From NCBI GenBank assembly GCA_016234445.1, contig JACRBT010000001.1:248001-312000 (forward strand): a DNA stretch of 64,000 bases, given 5' to 3'. This document shows positions 24,967 to 32,843 of this stretch, piece by piece. Under the pieces are notes generated by a model. That model was not told where the DNA came from. It saw only the letters and a program-made list of their open reading frames with translations, and did not search any database. Within the stretch, counting starts at the first letter, position 1, and every line of letters begins with the position of its first letter. A program made the position numbers and the translations under genes. The DNA is from Chloroflexota bacterium. Lineage in GTDB: Bacteria > Chloroflexota > Dehalococcoidia > Tepidiformales > Tepidiformaceae.

Positions 24967-25560
24967 TTACACTCGCTGCTCTTTGACCCCGGCGGGGACA
25001 AGCGAGTCGTTCACACTGCCGAGCCAGTCAGTGAGCCACGCCTCCTCCCGCCGGTGAGGGAGGGCCCGGAGGATGTCCTGGGTGTGGGTCGGGTCGTGGA
25101 TGGCGATGCCCCAGAGAAGGCCGCCGAAGCGCACCCGGGTGGGCGCCAGGCCCAGGGTCTTGCGGTCGCCGCCGTAGGGGATGATCCGGTCGAGGTCGGC
25201 GTCGGTCATGCGTTCGATGGCGGCGGCCATCCGCCCGCGGTGGGTGGCGGCTTCGGCCAGCAGCTCGTCCATGGTCTTCGACTCCCGCGCCCGCACCGCC
25301 GCCTCGTTCCACTCGTCGATGTCGAACGGGGTCGGCAGCGGCGGCTCCGGAGGCGGAGCACTGAGACCGACCATCGTCGAGAAGCCCGGTGCGATGAGCC
25401 CGTCGATGGTCGCGAGGTGGGCGATGTAGTCGCGGACGGTCCAGTGCGAGCCGGGGATGACGGCCCGGAGTTCGTCCGCGTCGAGGGAGCGGCAGAGGTG
25501 CTCAAATTGGACGCGGTGCCGGGCGAGTTCGTCGACGACGAGGCTGCAGCGGATGTTCAC
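24967..25560 (-). CDS. DinB-like / mycothiol-maleylpyruvate isomerase-type protein
   Basis: 197 residues from GTG 25560; the much longer open frame upstream is antisense to the 25.8-kb gene and is rejected. A four-helix-bundle pattern is visible, with SHWTVRDYIAHLATIDG supplying a first His near residue 39-48 and GIAIHDPTHTQDIL supplying His residues near the end of helix 3-4. These fit the three-His metal site of DinB/MDMPI proteins, which are thiol-dependent S-transferase-like enzymes. The specific reaction is unknown. It is divergent from the 25813 gene. Confidence 0.75.
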   Translation of the reverse strand: MNIRCSLVVDELARHRVQFEHLCRSLDADELRAVIPGSHWTVRDYIAHLATIDGLIAPGFSTMVGLSAPPPEPPLPTPFDIDEWNEAAVRARESKTMDELLAEAATHRGRMAAAIERMTDADLDRIIPYGGDRKTLGLAPTRVRFGGLLWGIAIHDPTHTQDILRALPHRREEAWLTDWLGSVNDSLVPAGVKEQRV

Positions 25561-25777
25561 AGGGATGGCTCCGGAAGGGTGTGGGGGCACTCTACTCCGG
25601 GCGCCCGCGCTCCGCAGGTTGGCGCACCGGCGTCCGCCCGGCGACAATGGACGCCCGTGAACCACGAACCCGGGCATCGCCCGTGACTCTTGAGAGCCCT
25701 CCGAGGGTGCCGCCACCGGGAGCGGCGCCCTCGCGGAGTTCTCGCGCAACGACGATACCTTTTCCGTGCTATTTGGA

Positions 25778-25800
25778 GGCCGGGTGGTTCGCCACCGGCC
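25778..25800 (+). promoter_or_regulatory. UUCG-capped leader hairpin abutting the Shine-Dalgarno
   Basis: A stem of 9 bp with one bulged G (GGCCGGGTGG / CCACCGGCC) closed by a TTCG tetraloop ends one base before AGGAGG at 25801-25806; the start ATG is 13 nt past the stem. UUCG loops are exceptionally stable. It could stabilise the 5' end of the mRNA or keep the ribosome site exposed; no ligand is implied. Confidence 0.5.
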
Positions 25801-25812
25801 AGGAGGAAACGA

Positions 25813-26577
25813 ATGAGCCAGCTTCAGAAAGCGATCAGCCGCATCCAGCGCCGGGAGGGGCCGCGCTTCATCGGATTCGGCGCCGCCAGCCGGGAACAAC
25901 CCCGGGCACTGCTCGCCGGGGCGCTCGCTTCGGACGCGGCGGGTGTTACCGCCGCGATCGAGGGGGGAGCAGACTTCGTCGTCGTCCACGCCGGGACCGC
26001 GGCTTCGGCGGCGGCGGTGATCAAAGCCGCCGCAGGGAAGGATCGCTGCCTTGGGGCGCTCGTGGACAAACTGGATGACGCCGGCGCGCAGGCACTGAAG
26101 GACGCAGGCGCCGACTTCGCCGTTTCGTCGCTCGAGGGCACCGCCGCGGCGGCGATGGATTCGGACCGCCTCGGCCACGTCATCACCGCCCACGCGGGCA
26201 TGGAAGACAACACCCTCCGGGCGCTTGGACCGCTTGGCCTCGACGCGATCTACGTGGAACTCACGGGCCAGTTGATGTCCGTTGCGGACCAGCTTCACCT
26301 CGTCCGGCTGGCGTCGTTCTCGGGGAACCCGCTCCTCGTCACGGTCGACGCAGCGGCCGCGGTGGCCGACCTCCGGGTGCTGCGGGATTCGGGCGCGGCC
26401 GGCGTGGTCGCGCCCGCGGGGACGTCGAAGGCGGCGATGGAAGCGCTCATCGCCTCGCTAAAGGCGGTGCCGGCGCCGAAGAAGGGCCGTCGCGAGGGTG
26501 GGGACATCGCCCTCGTGCCCGCTGCCCCGGCCCGGCGCGACGAAGAGCATGAGCACGAGGAAGAGGACGACGACTGA
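25813..26577 (+). CDS. Uncharacterised Ala-rich alpha/beta protein with acidic C-terminal tail
   Basis: 254 residues from ATG 25813 behind an ideal AGGAGG. The body alternates short strands and helices (FIGFGAAS, GADFVVVHAG, LGALVDKLDD, GADFAVSSLEG, GLDAIYVELTG, PLLVTVDA, GAAGVVAPAG), suggestive of a TIM-barrel-like alpha/beta fold. I recognise no catalytic signature. The last 15 residues are almost entirely Asp/Glu/His (DEEHEHEEEDDD), which may bind metal or be disordered. The mutY start lies within its 3' end. Function is unknown. Confidence 0.6.
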   Translation: MSQLQKAISRIQRREGPRFIGFGAASREQPRALLAGALASDAAGVTAAIEGGADFVVVHAGTAASAAAVIKAAAGKDRCLGALVDKLDDAGAQALKDAGADFAVSSLEGTAAAAMDSDRLGHVITAHAGMEDNTLRALGPLGLDAIYVELTGQLMSVADQLHLVRLASFSGNPLLVTVDAAAAVADLRVLRDSGAAGVVAPAGTSKAAMEALIASLKAVPAPKKGRREGGDIALVPAAPARRDEEHEHEEEDDD

Positions 26578-27460
26578 GGCGCCTGCCGCCCGGATCCGGG
26601 AACTGCTCGACGGCTGGTACCGGGAACACGGCCGCCACACCCTCCCCTGGCGGCTGACGCGCGACACCTACGCGGTGCTCGTCTCCGAAGTGATGCTTCA
26701 GCAGACACAGGTGGAGCGCGTTACGCCGCGATATGCCCGCTGGCTTGAACGCTGGCCAACCGCTGCCGCGCTCGCCGCGGAGTCCCCGTCGGAGGTGATC
26801 CGGGAGTGGGGCGGGCTCGGGTACAACCGGCGGGCACTCCACCTCCACGGCGCCGCTCGGGGCCTCGCGTCCATGAACGGGGCGGGCCGCCCGGGAATCG
26901 CGGACCTGCGCACGCTCCCCGGGGTCGGCGCCTACACTGCTGCCGCCGTGGCCTGCTTCGCCGGGGAGGAACGCGTCGCCGTCGTCGACACCAACATCGG
27001 CCGGGTGATCGCGAGGGCCATGCTCGGGAAGGCGTCAGGGCGCCAGGTCCCGCCACGGAACCTCACGAACGCCGCCGAGGCGCTCTTGCCGGCCGCCCGA
27101 GCGCGCGACCACAACCTGGCGTTGATGGACCTGGGGGCGATGGTCTGCGTGGCCCGAAGCCCCGCCTGCGAGGCCTGCCCGCTCGCACGGGAGTGCGCCT
27201 GGCTGGCCGCCGGGAAGCCCGCGGATGAGGCGTGGATCGCAACGACGCCGCCCTTCGAGACGACGGCGAGGTTCGCCCGCGGCCGCATCGTCGACGCTCT
27301 CCGCGAAGTCCGCGCGCTCTCCGAGGCCGAAGTCCGGGCACTGCTGCCCGCCGGACACCGGGTCTCGGCCGCCGGCTACCTTCAGGGCCTCGAACGCGAT
27401 GGACTGGTGGAACACCGGGACGGCCGCTGGGGGCTCGCCGGGACGTTCACGGCAGGATGA
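26549..27460 (+). CDS. mutY: A/G-specific adenine glycosylase MutY (actinobacterial-type, no NUDIX domain)
   Basis: 303 residues from ATG 26549, overlapping the upstream gene by 29 nt; earlier starts are possible. Motifs: HTLPWR, VMLQQTQVERV with the catalytic Glu region, LPGVGAYTAAAVACFA (helix-hairpin-helix), VVDTNIGRV with catalytic Asp, and the 4Fe-4S site C-X6-C-X2-C-X5-C (CVARSPACEACPLAREC). It removes A opposite 8-oxoG. Instead of the C-terminal NUDIX-like 8-oxoG recognition domain of E. coli MutY (350 residues) it has a short winged-helix-like tail (RGRIVDALREVRALSEAEVR...GLVEHRDGRW), as in many actinobacterial MutY proteins. Confidence 0.9.
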   Translation: MSTRKRTTTEAPAARIRELLDGWYREHGRHTLPWRLTRDTYAVLVSEVMLQQTQVERVTPRYARWLERWPTAAALAAESPSEVIREWGGLGYNRRALHLHGAARGLASMNGAGRPGIADLRTLPGVGAYTAAAVACFAGEERVAVVDTNIGRVIARAMLGKASGRQVPPRNLTNAAEALLPAARARDHNLALMDLGAMVCVARSPACEACPLARECAWLAAGKPADEAWIATTPPFETTARFARGRIVDALREVRALSEAEVRALLPAGHRVSAAGYLQGLERDGLVEHRDGRWGLAGTFTAG

Positions 27461-28466
27461 GCATCGCGTCGCCGAAGCTGTAGAAGCGATACCGCTCGGC
27501 CACCGCGGCCCGGTAGGCGGCCATCACATGCTCCGTCCCGGCGAAGGCGCAGACCAGCATCAGCAAGGTCGACTTCGGGAGGTGGAAGTTCGTCACGAGG
27601 ACGTCGACGACGTGGAAAGAGTCGCCGGGCAGGATCTTGAGCGACGTCCAGCCGTCGTAGGGGACGACCGAACCACGCTCCCGGGCAACGTGCTCGAGCG
27701 TGCGGACGACAGTGGTGCCGACCGCGACGACGCGGCGGCCTTCTCCCCTCGCCCTGGCGATAGCGGCGGCCGTTTCGGCGGGCACCGTCACATGCTCGGC
27801 GTGGAGGACGTGGTCGCGGGGGTCGTCCGCGGTAACGGGCCTGAAGGTCCCGGGGCCTACCTCGAGGGTGACCTCGACCCGCTCGATCCCGCGCGCGTCG
27901 AGGGCGTCGAGCAGGGCCGGGGTGAAGTGGAGCCCCGCGGTGGGGGCCGCGGCGCTACGTGCCTCCCGGCTGTAGACGGTCTGGTAGCGCTCAGGGTCGC
28001 CGCGGTAGTCGCGGATGTAGGGCGGGAGGGGCACAGCGCCTACGGCGGCGGGGTCGAACGGGCGCGCGAAGGTGAGTTCGACGACTTCGGGCGTGCGGCC
28101 GCTCACGGTGGCGGTGAGGGGGCCATCCGAGGCTTCGAAGACGAATTCGCGGCCGGGGACCGCCTGCCGGGCGGGCCGGAAGAGCACCTCCCAGCGAAGG
28201 TCGGTGAGAGGCCGGATGAGAAGGGCTTCGACCCGCCCGCCGGTGCCGGGGCGTTCACCGAAGAGCCGGGCGGCCATCACCCGGGTGTCGTTCACCACCA
28301 GGAGGTCGCCGGGTTCGAGCAGCTCCGGGAGGTCGCGGAAGTGGCGATGGTCGAGCCCGCCGCCGCCGCGGTGGAGCACCATCAGCCGGGCCGAATCCCG
28401 TGGATCGGCGGGGGCCTGGGCGATGAGTTCGGCGGGGAGGGAGAAGTCGAAGTCGGCCGTGCGCAT
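27447..28466 (-). CDS. queA: S-adenosylmethionine:tRNA ribosyltransferase-isomerase QueA
   Basis: 339 residues. QueA transfers and isomerises the ribosyl moiety of SAM onto preQ1-tRNA to make epoxyqueuosine. The start DFDFSLPAELIAQAPADPRDSARLMVL and segments DLLVVNDTRVMAARLFGER, PTAGLHFTP and STLLMLVCAFAG are diagnostic. No other queuosine gene is in the window. It converges with mutY, with a 14-bp overlap of the 3' ends. Confidence 0.96.
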   Translation of the reverse strand: MRTADFDFSLPAELIAQAPADPRDSARLMVLHRGGGGLDHRHFRDLPELLEPGDLLVVNDTRVMAARLFGERPGTGGRVEALLIRPLTDLRWEVLFRPARQAVPGREFVFEASDGPLTATVSGRTPEVVELTFARPFDPAAVGAVPLPPYIRDYRGDPERYQTVYSREARSAAAPTAGLHFTPALLDALDARGIERVEVTLEVGPGTFRPVTADDPRDHVLHAEHVTVPAETAAAIARARGEGRRVVAVGTTVVRTLEHVARERGSVVPYDGWTSLKILPGDSFHVVDVLVTNFHLPKSTLLMLVCAFAGTEHVMAAYRAAVAERYRFYSFGDAMLILP

Positions 28467-28529
28467 GCGTGCTATGAGGATTGCGCGCCGGTGGCCTGAG
28501 GGTCTACGTTTGTCCCCTCGGAGGCTCCC

Positions 28530-28949
28530 ATGGCGGAAGGCAACGGCTCATCGACTTCGTGGATTTCGGGCGACCGGCTGGATCGGCTGACGGCCACCAC
28601 GGTCAACGTCGACCGCAGCGCCGTCCGCTCGCTGGAGTCCGACCAGGCCCGGCTCGAACGCTCCGCGGTGATGCGTATGCGGGCGACCCAGGCATCGATC
28701 GACGGTTCGACCGTTGGACTCGGGCAGTTCGAGCAGGGCACCGTCAGCAAGAGCACGGTCGGGGTGGTGGTGGCGCGGTCGGTCGCCTGTGACGAGGTCC
28801 GGACAACGATCCTCGCGGCGCCGGTGGTGCGCGGCGAAGTGCACACATGGCTGGACCTGCGGACGGCGGTCGCTATCGGGTTCGGGATGGTGCTCGGGAA
28901 GGCGCTCCTCAGCGCGCTGCGGTCGATCGGTGGGCGGCCTGGGCAGTAG
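28530..28949 (+). CDS. Uncharacterised repetitive protein with possible C-terminal membrane helix
   Basis: 139 residues from ATG 28530 with GGAGG about 7 nt upstream. The central part (about 20-105) is built of short strands of Ser, Val, Ala and Thr (TVNVDRSAVRSLESDQARLERSAVM..., STVGLGQFEQGTVSKSTVGVVVARSV), suggestive of a solenoid with short rungs. It ends VVRGEVHTWLDLRTAVAIGFGMVLGKALL, a probable membrane-interacting helix. I recognise no named family. Its 3' end overlaps the end of rlmN by 41 bp in convergent orientation. Confidence 0.6.
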   Translation: MAEGNGSSTSWISGDRLDRLTATTVNVDRSAVRSLESDQARLERSAVMRMRATQASIDGSTVGLGQFEQGTVSKSTVGVVVARSVACDEVRTTILAAPVVRGEVHTWLDLRTAVAIGFGMVLGKALLSALRSIGGRPGQ

Positions 28950-30012
28950 CCTGGAGCGCGCCCGCGCGGGCGGCCTCGGTGCGAAGCTGGCCACAGGCGG
29001 CCGCGATTTCGCTCCCTTTTTCGACGCGGACCGTGCAATTCACGCCGTTCTCACGGAGCACGCGTTCGAAGGCGAGCGTCCTGGCGCGGGCGGGGCGGCG
29101 GAAGCCCCCGGCGGTTGGATTCACAGGGATCAGGTTCACATGGGCGCCGGTCTTCGCGACGAGGGCCGCCAGTTCGCGGGCGGTTTCCACGGAGTCGTTC
29201 ACGCCCTCGAGGAGCGCGTATTCGAAGGTGACGCGCCGCCCGGTTCTGTGGAAGTAGTCCGCGGCCGCTTCCATGATCCTGCCGACGGAACCGGGCCCGG
29301 CGGTTGGGACGAGTCTGCGGCGGAGGTCGTCGTCAGGGGAGTGGAGGGAGATCGCGAGACCGACCTGGAGGCCTTCCTCCGCGAGCCGTTGAATCCCGCG
29401 GATGACGCCGACGGTGGAGATGGTGATGCTCCGCTGGGCGAGGCCGAAGGCGCGCGGGTCAACGAGGAGGCGGACGGCGCGGATGGTTTCCGCGTAGTTC
29501 GCGAGGGGCTCGCCCATGCCCATGAAGACGACGTTGGTAACGTGCTGACCGCGCTCCCGGAGCAGGTTCGCGAAGTGCATGATCTGGGCGACGATCTCTT
29601 CGGCCCGGAGGTTGCGCTTGAAGCCCATCTGCCCGGTGGCGCAGAAGACGCAGCCCATGGCACAGCCGGCCTGGGTGGACACGCAGCCGGTCGAGCGGGG
29701 GTGATGGCCCTCTTCGGGGTACTGCATCATGACCGACTCGATGAGGGTGCCGTCGGCCATCTTCAGGAGCACCTTCGCCGTCTCGCCGTCGTCGCTGGCC
29801 GAGCGCAGGGTTTCGGTGGTGGCGCCGATCGTGTAGCCCTGGGCGGCGAGGTGTTCGCGGAGCGCGGCGGGGAGCACCCGGATGTCGCTGAGTGAGGTCT
29901 TGCCTTCCTTCCAGAGCGCGTGGAGCAACTGGTCGGAGCGGTAGCGCGGGAAGCCGGCGCCGGTCACGAGTTCGTCCATTTCGGCGGGGAGAAGGCGGCG
30001 AAGGTCGGTCAT
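28909..30012 (-). CDS. rlmN: Dual-specificity 23S rRNA/tRNA methyltransferase RlmN
   Basis: 367 residues from ATG 30012, overlapping the fmt stop by 4 nt (ATGA). Radical-SAM cluster Cys117, Cys121 and Cys124 lie in CAMGCVFC, after STGCVSTQAGC. GMGEPLANY and the later ISTVGVIRGI are typical. The second catalytic Cys is in the C-terminal MEVEKG-like region (VRVEKGSEIAAACGQL). RlmN methylates C2 of A2503 in 23S rRNA and A37 of tRNAs. The Ala-rich C-terminal tail runs into the neighbouring convergent gene. Confidence 0.94.
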   Translation of the reverse strand: MTDLRRLLPAEMDELVTGAGFPRYRSDQLLHALWKEGKTSLSDIRVLPAALREHLAAQGYTIGATTETLRSASDDGETAKVLLKMADGTLIESVMMQYPEEGHHPRSTGCVSTQAGCAMGCVFCATGQMGFKRNLRAEEIVAQIMHFANLLRERGQHVTNVVFMGMGEPLANYAETIRAVRLLVDPRAFGLAQRSITISTVGVIRGIQRLAEEGLQVGLAISLHSPDDDLRRRLVPTAGPGSVGRIMEAAADYFHRTGRRVTFEYALLEGVNDSVETARELAALVAKTGAHVNLIPVNPTAGGFRRPARARTLAFERVLRENGVNCTVRVEKGSEIAAACGQLRTEAARAGALQATAQAAHRSTAAR

Positions 30013-30956
30013 GCGAGACCCACTGCGGCGGGAAGGTTGCCGCGTTCGCCGTTCACGAAAGCCGCGCCCGGCATCCGCTTTGAGCCGCCGCGCTGGACCT
30101 CTTCGAGGACGAGGAGGGCATCCTTGAACGCCACCGCGGGCTCGCGGCCGGAGAGGACCAGCGCCCCGGGGTCGTGCGGCGAAGCACTCGGGACGACGCG
30201 CGCGCGCCAGATCGCCAGCCGGCCGCCGCGGTATTCGACGGAGGCGCCGGGCCAGGGGTTGTAGGCGCGGACAGCGCGCTCCGCTTCGGCGGCGGTCATG
30301 GAGGCGCGGAGGTGGCCGTCGGACTTGGCCAGGAGCGGGCAGTAGGTGACAAGGGTTTCGTCCTGTGGCTCTGCTTTGAGGTCGCCGTCGTACCACCGGG
30401 GGAGGGTTTCGACGAGCGTCCGGGCGCCGAGGGCAGCGAGGTCGCGTTCCGCCTCGCCGGCGGTGACGTCCGCCCGGAGGGGATAGGGGGTGCGGGCGAT
30501 GGTGGGGCCGGCGTCCATTTTCGCGCTCATCTCCATTATGGTAACCCCTGTCCCGGCGTCGCCGGCAAGGATGGCGGCGTTGATCGGCGAAGGACCACGC
30601 CAGCGGGGGAGGAGCGAAGCGTGGACATTGACGCAGCCACGCGACGGGAGGGCGAGCACGGCGCCGGGGAGGATCTTCCCGTAGGCGGCGACGACGAACA
30701 GGTCGGGGCGGAGGGCAGCGAGGTGCTGGCGCACCCCTTCGTCACGGAACGACTCCGGCTGGAAGACCGCGAGGCCGCGTGCGAGGGCGGCGACTTTCAC
30801 CGCGGGTGGCTTCGTGGCCCCACCGCGGCCCGCCGGCCGGTCGGGCTGGGAGACGGCGGAGACGACGTTGTAGCCGGCATCGAGGAGCGCGTTCAAGGAC
30901 GGGACGGCGAACTCCGGCGATCCCATGAAGACAACGCGGACATCCCCCGGATTCAT
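30009..30956 (-). CDS. fmt: Methionyl-tRNA formyltransferase
   Basis: 315 residues. It formylates initiator Met-tRNA using 10-formyl-tetrahydrofolate. Key segments are VVFMGSPEFAVPSL, CVNVHASLLPRWRGPSPINAAILAGD (the formyl-transfer Asn-His region, HASLLP in place of the commoner HPSLLP) and GVTIMEMSAKMDAGP with the catalytic Asp. The C-terminal OB-like domain binds tRNA. It is 13 nt from the SBP gene and overlaps rlmN; with yvcK and secG this forms one operon. Confidence 0.95.
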   Translation of the reverse strand: MNPGDVRVVFMGSPEFAVPSLNALLDAGYNVVSAVSQPDRPAGRGGATKPPAVKVAALARGLAVFQPESFRDEGVRQHLAALRPDLFVVAAYGKILPGAVLALPSRGCVNVHASLLPRWRGPSPINAAILAGDAGTGVTIMEMSAKMDAGPTIARTPYPLRADVTAGEAERDLAALGARTLVETLPRWYDGDLKAEPQDETLVTYCPLLAKSDGHLRASMTAAEAERAVRAYNPWPGASVEYRGGRLAIWRARVVPSASPHDPGALVLSGREPAVAFKDALLVLEEVQRGGSKRMPGAAFVNGERGNLPAAVGLA

Positions 30957-30969
30957 GGCGCCCCCGGTG

Positions 30970-32610
30970 CTATTGCTTCCATTTGAGCACTTCGGAGAAC
31001 CGGAGGGAGGGCGCGAAGAGCACCTCGGGCGAGAGCCCCTTGATCCGGGTGGTGTGGACGTAGGTGTAGCGCGGATAGGCGATCACGACGCTGGGGGCCT
31101 TCTCCTGCCAGACGTCCTGGAGCTGCCCGTAGAAGTCGGCGCGGACTTCGACGTCGCTGGTGGTTCGGCCCTTTTCGATGAGGCCGTCGGCCACCTGGTC
31201 GGCGAAGTTGGCGATGTTGAGCCCGGCGGCGCCCATCTGGGAGCTATGCCACCCGGAGTAGAGGTCGGGGTCGGGGCCCTGGTCCCAGCCGGCGATGGCG
31301 GCCTCGTACTTGCGCTCCTGGAGGAAGTCGCGCCAGAGGACGGAGAAGGTCGTGCTCGCGACGGTGGCCCGGATGCCCAACGGCTCAAGTTGCCTGGCGA
31401 TCTCGTTCGCGACGGCCATCCGGAGGGGGTCGCTGTCGGTCCGGATGGTGAAGCGGAACTCCTGGCCGTTGCGGATGAGGATGCCGGTGGTGGGGTGCGC
31501 CTTCCAGCCGGCGTCGTCGAGCAATTTCGCGGCGGTCTTGCGGTCGGCGGCGATGGCGTCGAATTGCTTTGCATAGGCCCAGGTGCCCGGTGCGATTGCC
31601 GAACTGGAAGGCGTGGCCAGCCCACGGAAGGACTTGTCGACGATCGCCTGGCGGTCGATGGCAAGCGACACGGCGCGGCGGACGCGCTCGTCCTGGAACG
31701 TGTCGGCCAGGTCGTTGTTGAGGTAGAGGAGGAGGTAGGCGGCGCGCTGGGGCTGGTCGATCACCGTGCCTTTGAGCCGCTTCAGCTCCGTCAGCTGGGC
31801 TTCGCTGAGGGCGTCCCGGATGAGGATGCCGTCGATGGCGCCGTCCTCGATCGCACGGATGGCGGCGGGGTAGTCGGTATAGAACCGGAGCCGGAGCGAG
31901 GACACTCCCGGCTGCCCGAGATAGTAGTTCGAGGACGCCTTGAGGACGGCTTCGGTCGAATCCAGCGACTCAAGGATGTAGGGTCCGCTGCCGACCGGGG
32001 CGGCGTTGAAGGGAGCGTCGAACAGCTCGGCCGCCGTCTTACTGCCCAGGAGGTGCTCCGGGAGGATGCCGATGGTGGTGTTGCGGGCGAGGAAGGGGGC
32101 CGACGGCTGCTTCAGGGTGAAGACGACCGTCTGGGGGTCGGGCGTGGCGACTTCGATGCCAAGCCAGCCTTCCGCGAGGGTGGGGTCGCCCTTGAAGTTC
32201 GGGTCGGTGAGGGCGGCGATGGTGAAGGCGACGTCGCGGGAGGTGAGCGGCTGGCCGTCGTGCCACTTGAGGTTCTTTCGGAGGCGGAAGGTGTAGACGC
32301 GGCCGTCGCTGGAGATCTCGGGCGCTTCGGCGAGGTCGGGGAGGACGCGGCCGTCGGGTCCAAGACGGCTGAGCCCGGAGAAGACGAGTTGGGAAAGGTC
32401 GGCGTCGACAGCGTTGGACGCGGCGAAGAGCGGGTTCACGCGCTGCCAGGTGCCGGCGACGCCCTCGACGTAGCCGCGGTCGAGGTTCAGGACGGTGTTC
32501 TCGGAGTCGTTTGCCCAGAGGAGCAGGACTCCGGCCGCTGCGGCAAGAGCGACCAGGAAGAAGCCGCCGAGGAGAAGCGGGACAGGGGGTCGCGAAGACT
32601 CGCGGGCCAT
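30970..32610 (-). CDS. Family-5 extracellular solute-binding protein (peptide/nickel type), membrane-anchored
   Basis: 546 residues. An N-terminal hydrophobic anchor (residues about 10-32, LLLGGFFLVALAAAAGVLLLWA) lacks a lipobox Cys. The body matches DppA/OppA-like proteins: NPLFAASNAVDADLSQLVFSGL, YTFRLRKNLKWHDGQPLTSRDV and VGSGPYILESLDSTEAV. It captures oligopeptides or similar solutes for ABC import. No permease or ATPase gene is adjacent. It sits between secG and fmt, an odd place for an SBP, and its cognate transporter may be encoded elsewhere, for example the dppBC at 60-61 kb. Confidence 0.9.
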   Translation of the reverse strand: MARESSRPPVPLLLGGFFLVALAAAAGVLLLWANDSENTVLNLDRGYVEGVAGTWQRVNPLFAASNAVDADLSQLVFSGLSRLGPDGRVLPDLAEAPEISSDGRVYTFRLRKNLKWHDGQPLTSRDVAFTIAALTDPNFKGDPTLAEGWLGIEVATPDPQTVVFTLKQPSAPFLARNTTIGILPEHLLGSKTAAELFDAPFNAAPVGSGPYILESLDSTEAVLKASSNYYLGQPGVSSLRLRFYTDYPAAIRAIEDGAIDGILIRDALSEAQLTELKRLKGTVIDQPQRAAYLLLYLNNDLADTFQDERVRRAVSLAIDRQAIVDKSFRGLATPSSSAIAPGTWAYAKQFDAIAADRKTAAKLLDDAGWKAHPTTGILIRNGQEFRFTIRTDSDPLRMAVANEIARQLEPLGIRATVASTTFSVLWRDFLQERKYEAAIAGWDQGPDPDLYSGWHSSQMGAAGLNIANFADQVADGLIEKGRTTSDVEVRADFYGQLQDVWQEKAPSVVIAYPRYTYVHTTRIKGLSPEVLFAPSLRFSEVLKWKQ

Positions 32611-32618
32611 GGGCGGGG

Positions 32619-32840
32619 TTACTTTTGCGACTGGACGCTCAGGAAGGATACGAAGATGAAGACGATGGTGAGGAGGATCGTGGCCTGGAACAGCGTCTTT
32701 TCGAGGCCACGCTTGGTGCGATAGACCGAACCGCCAGACATCCCGCCGAGGGCAGCGCCGAAGCCGGAGCCCTTCACCTGGAGGAGGATGATCACAATGA
32801 GGATGACGGAGATGACAATCTGGAGAAGGTTGAGAAACAT
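32619..32840 (-). CDS. secG: Preprotein translocase subunit SecG
   Basis: 73 residues with two membrane helices (about 4-24 and 50-69) around the conserved KGSGFGAALGGMSGGSVYRTKRGLEK loop, as in SecG. It assists SecYE-driven export. It starts 3 nt after the yvcK stop and ends 8 nt before the SBP gene, implying an operon. Confidence 0.93.
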   Translation of the reverse strand: MFLNLLQIVISVILIVIILLQVKGSGFGAALGGMSGGSVYRTKRGLEKTLFQATILLTIVFIFVSFLSVQSQK

Positions 32841-32843
32841 TGG

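Noticed and set aside
24967-26298. 443-residue extension of the DinB-like gene
   Set aside because: The extra N-terminal part is antisense to the 25813 gene and has no family similarity; GTG 25560 fits the domain start.
26549-27460. mutY as truncated because the NUDIX domain is missing
   Set aside because: A winged-helix-like tail replaces it, as is usual in actinobacterial-type MutY, and the Fe-S and catalytic sites are intact.
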